NCBI GenBank assembly: GCA_016081115.2
Contig: CM071926.1
Location: forward strand, 15,265,971 to 15,329,970
From: Rehmannia glutinosa
Lineage: Eukaryota; Streptophyta; Magnoliopsida; Lamiales; Orobanchaceae
Direction of reading: 5' to 3'
DNA: 64,000 nt
In this document: positions 59,961 through 64,000 of the stretch, one piece after another
How the letters are laid out: every line of letters begins with the position of its first letter
How positions within the stretch are numbered: the stretch's first letter is position 1
Made by a program: the position numbers and the translations under genes
The notes under the pieces: generated by a model
Told to the model about the DNA's origin: nothing
The model's input: only the letters and a program-made list of their open reading frames with translations
Database searches by the model: none

Positions 59961-61800
59961 CATGAGGCTCAAGGCAACAAACGTGGTGGAAGGTACGCTT
60001 CTAATATCTAGCCACTACGCTAAAGTACTATTTGACCCTGGATCAACGCATTCATTTGTCGCACCACATTTTGTACACAAGTTCGCATGCATGCATGGAA
60101 CATATGCCTATAGGTTTAGAAGTGTCCACTCCTATGGGCGCAAGCCGATAACAAATATTATCTATAATGCATGTGAAGTTAAGATTGATGAGATAAACTT
60201 TTATTTGATTTGATCTTTGCTACCTATATCCGAATACGACATTATATTGGGAATGAATGGTTGTCGCACACCATGCACAAATGGATCGCCATCGCAAGTC
60301 CATTAAACTATGTGAACCCGGTAAGCCGAAGTGGAAATTTCGGGAAGGGCATGGGTTAAGATTGCCCCAATCATTTCAAAGCAATGAAAGCGAGGAAGAC
60401 GATCACTAGAGGGGCACAAGGGTACTTGGCGTTTGTAATTAACAAACCTAAGGTTGAGACACAAATTAATCAAGTACCTATAGTATCGGATTATACAGAT
60501 GTATTTCCACAAGAACTCACCACTGTCCCTCCAGATAGGGAAGTCGAGTTCACCATCGAGGTATTACCAGGAATCGCCCCAATCGCCGTAACGCCGTATA
60601 GAATGGCTCTGCCGAGTTACAAGAGTTGAAGACACAATTACGAAGTTTCGATGGATGTGGGATTTATCCGACCAAGCACGTCTCCCCGGGAGCACGGTAC
60701 TATTCGTCAAGAAGAAGGATGGCACATTAAGACGCGGTATAGATTATCGTGGTCTTAATAGTGTGACCATCAAGAACAAATACCCTCCCGAGGATAGACG
60801 AACCGTTTGATCAACTTCAAGGAGCGATGGTGTACTCAAGTTTGATTTACAACAAGGATATTATCGCTAAAGATCCGTGAAGAAGACATTTCCAAAACGG
60901 CCTTTCGGACAGATATGGACACTACGAGTTTGTAGTGATGCCTTTTGGTCTGACAAACGCACCAGCAACGTTTATGGATATTATGCATCGAGTTTTTCAA
61001 CCTTATTTGGATCAATTCGTAGTGATATTCATTGATGACATACTCGTATACTCTAAGTCTAGAGAAGAGCATGAACGTCATCTGAAAATTGTTTTGGAGA
61101 CACTACGAGCACAAGTCGTATGCCAAATTCAGCAAGTGCAAATTTTGGCTTAGTGAAGTCGCATTCTTGGGACACATAGTATCCTAAGACTGGGATCGCC
61201 GTAGATCTTCGAAGGTACATGCGGTGGTTGAATGGAAACAACCAGAGTCTGTAACGGAGATCAGAAGTTTTTTAGGACTGGCTGGATATTATCGAAGATT
61301 TATCCAGAATTTCTCCAAGATAGCCGGACCACTCACTCGACTAACCCAGAAACAAGTCAAGTTTGAGTGGAATGACAAGTGTGAGACTAGTTTCAAGAAT
61401 CAAGAAACGACTTACTACGGCTCCGTCTTAGCCCTTCCAAAGGAACAAAAACTTTGTCGTCTACAAAATGATGCATCAAAGGAAGGACTAGGAGCAGTGC
61501 TCATGCAGGAAGGAAAGGTCATTGCTTATGCATCACGGAAACTCAAGCCGTATGAAACCAATTACCCAACGCATGACTTGGAATTGGCAGCAATAGTGTT
61601 TGCGTTAAAGAAATGGAGGCACTATCTCTACGGAGCAACATTCACGGTTTATACAGATCATAAGAGCCTAAAGTATCTATTCTCTCAGAAAGATCTCAAT
61701 TTGAGACAACGAAGATGGATGGAGTTAATAGAAGACTATCACTTTGATATTCAATACCATCCCGGGAAAGCTAATGTAGTAGCTGACGCCTTGAGCGAGA
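59961..61800 (+). pseudogene. Tekay B protease, reverse transcriptase and RNase H
   Basis: The protease keeps the active site: SSHYAKVLFDPGSTHSFVAP. RT is readable as VFPQELTTVPPDREVEFTIE, MPFGLTNAPATFMDIMHRVF and FIDDILVYSKSREEHERHL, with both catalytic Asp residues. After a stop near 61150 the frame from 61224 gives EIRSFLGLAGYYRRF, DASKEGLGAVLMQ, YTDHKSLKYLFSQ and HPGKANVVADALS. Frameshifts occur near 60210, 60625, 60860 and 61395-61460. Confidence 0.86.
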
Positions 61801-62809
61801 AAAGACGAAGTTTAGCGCACTAATGATTCGAGAGTGGAAATCATTAGAAGAGTTGAGCACTTGGAATCCGACAATAACCAATACTCAAATTTTGTGTGCT
61901 AACATTTCGGTTAAACCCGACCTACTGAACAAGATCAAAGCAGCACAAGAGACAGATGTGCAACTTCAAAGACTGAAAGAGAAGATACTTAAAGGAGAAG
62001 GATCAGAATTCTCGGTACATGAAGATGGGATTATCAGATTTTGGAATCGAGTTTGTGTACCGAGTGACGAGCAGATTAGGAGCAGAATTCTAGCAGAAGC
62101 ACACCGTTCGAAATACACTATACACCCTGGAGGAAACAAGATGTATAAGGACTTGAAACGACATTTCTGGTGGGTGAATATGAAGAACCAAGTAGCACAG
62201 TTCGTTGCGAGATGTTTGACCAATGGACTCCAAAAGAGAAACGAAAGTCGCCCTCGATTCCAAAGGTCGACTTAGTTCAGGAGGCCATGGAGAAGGTCAA
62301 GTTGATTAAGGAACGGATCCGCATGTACCTCAGAGCCGCCAAAAGAGTTACGCAGACAAGAGGAGAAAGGACTTGGAATTTGAAGCCGGAGATGAAGTAT
62401 TCCTCAGACTGTCTCCACGGAAAGGATTGATCAATCCAAAGAAAGGAGGCAAGTTGAGTCCGAGATATGTTGGACCTTACAAGATTTTGCAGAGGATCGG
62501 GAAGTTAGCCTACCGACTTGAGTTACCGCACAAGTACGCGAGAATGCACGATGTATCCATGTATCGAGATTGAAAAGGTATCAACCGGATCCTCGAGCAC
62601 ATCATCACTCGTGATGCTCCTCCTCTAATGGAAAATTTATCTTACACCGAGAAACCAATCGAATCATTGACCAACAGTACGCACGTCGCCATTGAACAGT
62701 GAGAGAGATTCCAATGGTTAAAGTTGTATGGCGGAATCACAACCGAGACGAAGACGCAACGTGGGAGATGGAAGAAGACATGAGGAATCAATATCCAGAA
62801 TTGTTCTAA
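61801..62809 (+). pseudogene. Tekay B integrase with catalytic core deleted
   Basis: From 61823 a frame gives MIREWKSLEELSTWNP, then HRSKYTIHPGGNKMYKDLK and RHFWWVNMKNQVAQFVARCL (zinc-binding region). At 62219 it jumps from GATGTTTGAC directly to CAATGGACTCC, which in element A lies about 576 bases further on. All three catalytic acidic residues are therefore missing. The C-terminal part is present (RKGLINPKKGGKLSPRYVGP, YKILQRIGKLAYRLELPHK). The last stretch carries the chromodomain-like end QYPELF and a TAA at 62807. Confidence 0.85.
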
Positions 62810-62848
62810 AGAGAATTTGGGGACCAAATTCTTTTAAGGAGGGGTGAA

Positions 62849-64000
62849 TGTGAGACCCCAAATTTTAACGTGAGATTCGGTGTTATGTAGTGATTATTTA
62901 TTCTGGCCTATGTATCACAAACCTATTATTAATGAAACTCGACTCTATTTTTATTTATTTCTTCCAACGTCAATTACGCATTTCGCATTTTTAGAGCTTA
63001 GCAATTTTATATTCTTCCTCTAGTATTAATACTTGATCGAATGACTACTACTTTAGGAATATTAGACCTCCAACAATTTAGGAGTACATTCCAATCCTTA
63101 TCCTAATATTTCATCTTATTCTATAATTCATCCCAACAAATTTCCCAATCAATTTTTTTTTTAAAAAAAAAAAATTTTTTTATATTTTTAAAAATTTTAA
63201 AAATTACCATAAATGGGGAGGTTGTTTCATATTCTTTTCAAGACCTACAATTATATATGTATATATATATTTATATATTTATATATATATATTTTTTTTT
63301 CTCAACTTTTGGTCACATGCTTAAAGGATGGACAAACTTTTCTTTCCACCAAATTCTCTTAAATAAAAATACCAACACCATGATTATTATTCCCTCCAAC
63401 TTTTGGCTCCTTGTCTTAGGGGAATCAATCATTTTTGTTATTTTTGTTCTTTATCTACCAATATTATTCATTTCATAATTATCATAAAAACAAGACTTGC
63501 TTCCATTTTCCTCTCTAAAGGATCAAATTCTTCAAGCATAAGGTAAGAAAATCTTCATTTCTCCCAACTCTATTTTTCTTCTCCAATCCTCAACCTTATA
63601 CCTTCACCATCTAATAATGTTGAATCCTTCTTGTTGAGGTACTCCTAGAGAAAATTCTTGAAGAATTAGAGACCTAGATTTGACTACAAGCTTGAAGAGG
63701 AAATTCAAGATTACATATTATTAAGGTGAGAAAATTATGGTTTTAGTATTTTTCTCTTGACAACATGAAGAATTAATTTTTGACTCAAGAATATAAATTT
63801 TTGGAGTTTAGGGGCTGACTTACATCATCTCAAGTGGAGGTTAGAGGCTTGAAGGAAAATTTCCATTTTTGAGACTACTTGAAGATATTAAGGTGAGTAG
63901 TAACCATTTGGTACTAGTATATTTTCTTTAGACTTGAGACTTTAATTTTAACACCAAATTATGGTTTGGATACCATTTAGGGGCTGATCTTCAAGAGTTT
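62849..64000 (+). repeat. Tekay B 3' LTR, first 1,152 bases
   Basis: Begins TGTGAGACCCCAAATTTTAACG after the polypurine tract at 62834-62848 and continues to the window end without a break relative to the other LTR copies. Confidence 0.88.

Larger units (their letters stand above)
53798..64000 (+). mobile_element. Tekay-like chromovirus B, runs off the window
   Basis: Full 5' LTR, primer-binding site, pre-gag ORF, gag, pol and the first 1,152 bases of the 3' LTR. The internal region (57586-62848) is about 580 bases shorter than in A because the integrase core is deleted. Same strand as A and inserted into A's 3' LTR. Confidence 0.87.

Noticed and set aside
44757..64000. Reading the Tekay region as a head-to-tail tandem array made by unequal recombination
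   Set aside because: A tandem product would share one complete LTR between internal regions. Here a partial LTR abuts a second complete LTR at ACTTATGT, which fits nested insertion better; kept only as an alternative until the sequence right of the window is read.

Overview
The window is plant nuclear DNA, most likely from a eudicot. It holds one intact, intron-rich host gene (a cucumisin-like subtilase, 10 exons, 48-5236). The other ~58 kb are nested transposable elements of typical plant families: CACTA, Helitron, hAT, Athila and Tekay-like Ty3/gypsy elements, an L1-type LINE remnant and MITEs. I cannot name the species from the sequence.

Layout. 1-5.3 kb: subtilase gene with repeats in introns 4, 6 and 9. 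5.3-8.8 kb: LINE remnant, a Helitron 3' terminus on the minus strand, and AT-rich DNA. 8.84-36.2 kb: a CACTA-type element carrying a minus-strand Ulp1-like (C48) protease pseudogene. A Helitron (10781-33176) has cut that protease gene in two. Inside the Helitron are a small MITE, hAT-type MITE copies and a minus-strand BED-type hAT transposon. The hAT transposase is split by an Athila retrotransposon (14156-29686, perfect 5-bp target duplication ATAAG). The Athila is itself interrupted by a solo LTR of a Tekay-like element (15877-19672, perfect duplication AAGTG). The nesting is therefore CACTA > Helitron > hAT MITE > hAT > Athila > Tekay solo LTR. Right of the Helitron the CACTA region also holds a candidate copia solo LTR, a 1,032-bp hAT non-autonomous element (8-bp duplication GAAGAAAC) and a single 72-nt ERECTA-family LRR exon.

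36.2-44.76 kb: a second Athila on the minus strand, truncated at its gag end. 44.76-64 kb: two Tekay-like chromoviral elements on the plus strand. Element B (53798 to beyond the window end) lies inside the 3' LTR of element A. Both carry an extra coiled-coil/acidic ORF between the primer-binding site and gag.

Every transposon gene here is broken by stops, frameshifts or deletions. The most unusual signals are these: GC-rich palindromic minisatellite arrays at the same three places in both Athila copies (LTR, spacer between pol and ORF1, and inside pol between protease and RT); a trio of hairpins with a paired change in the Tekay LTR; and the conserved pre-gag ORF.
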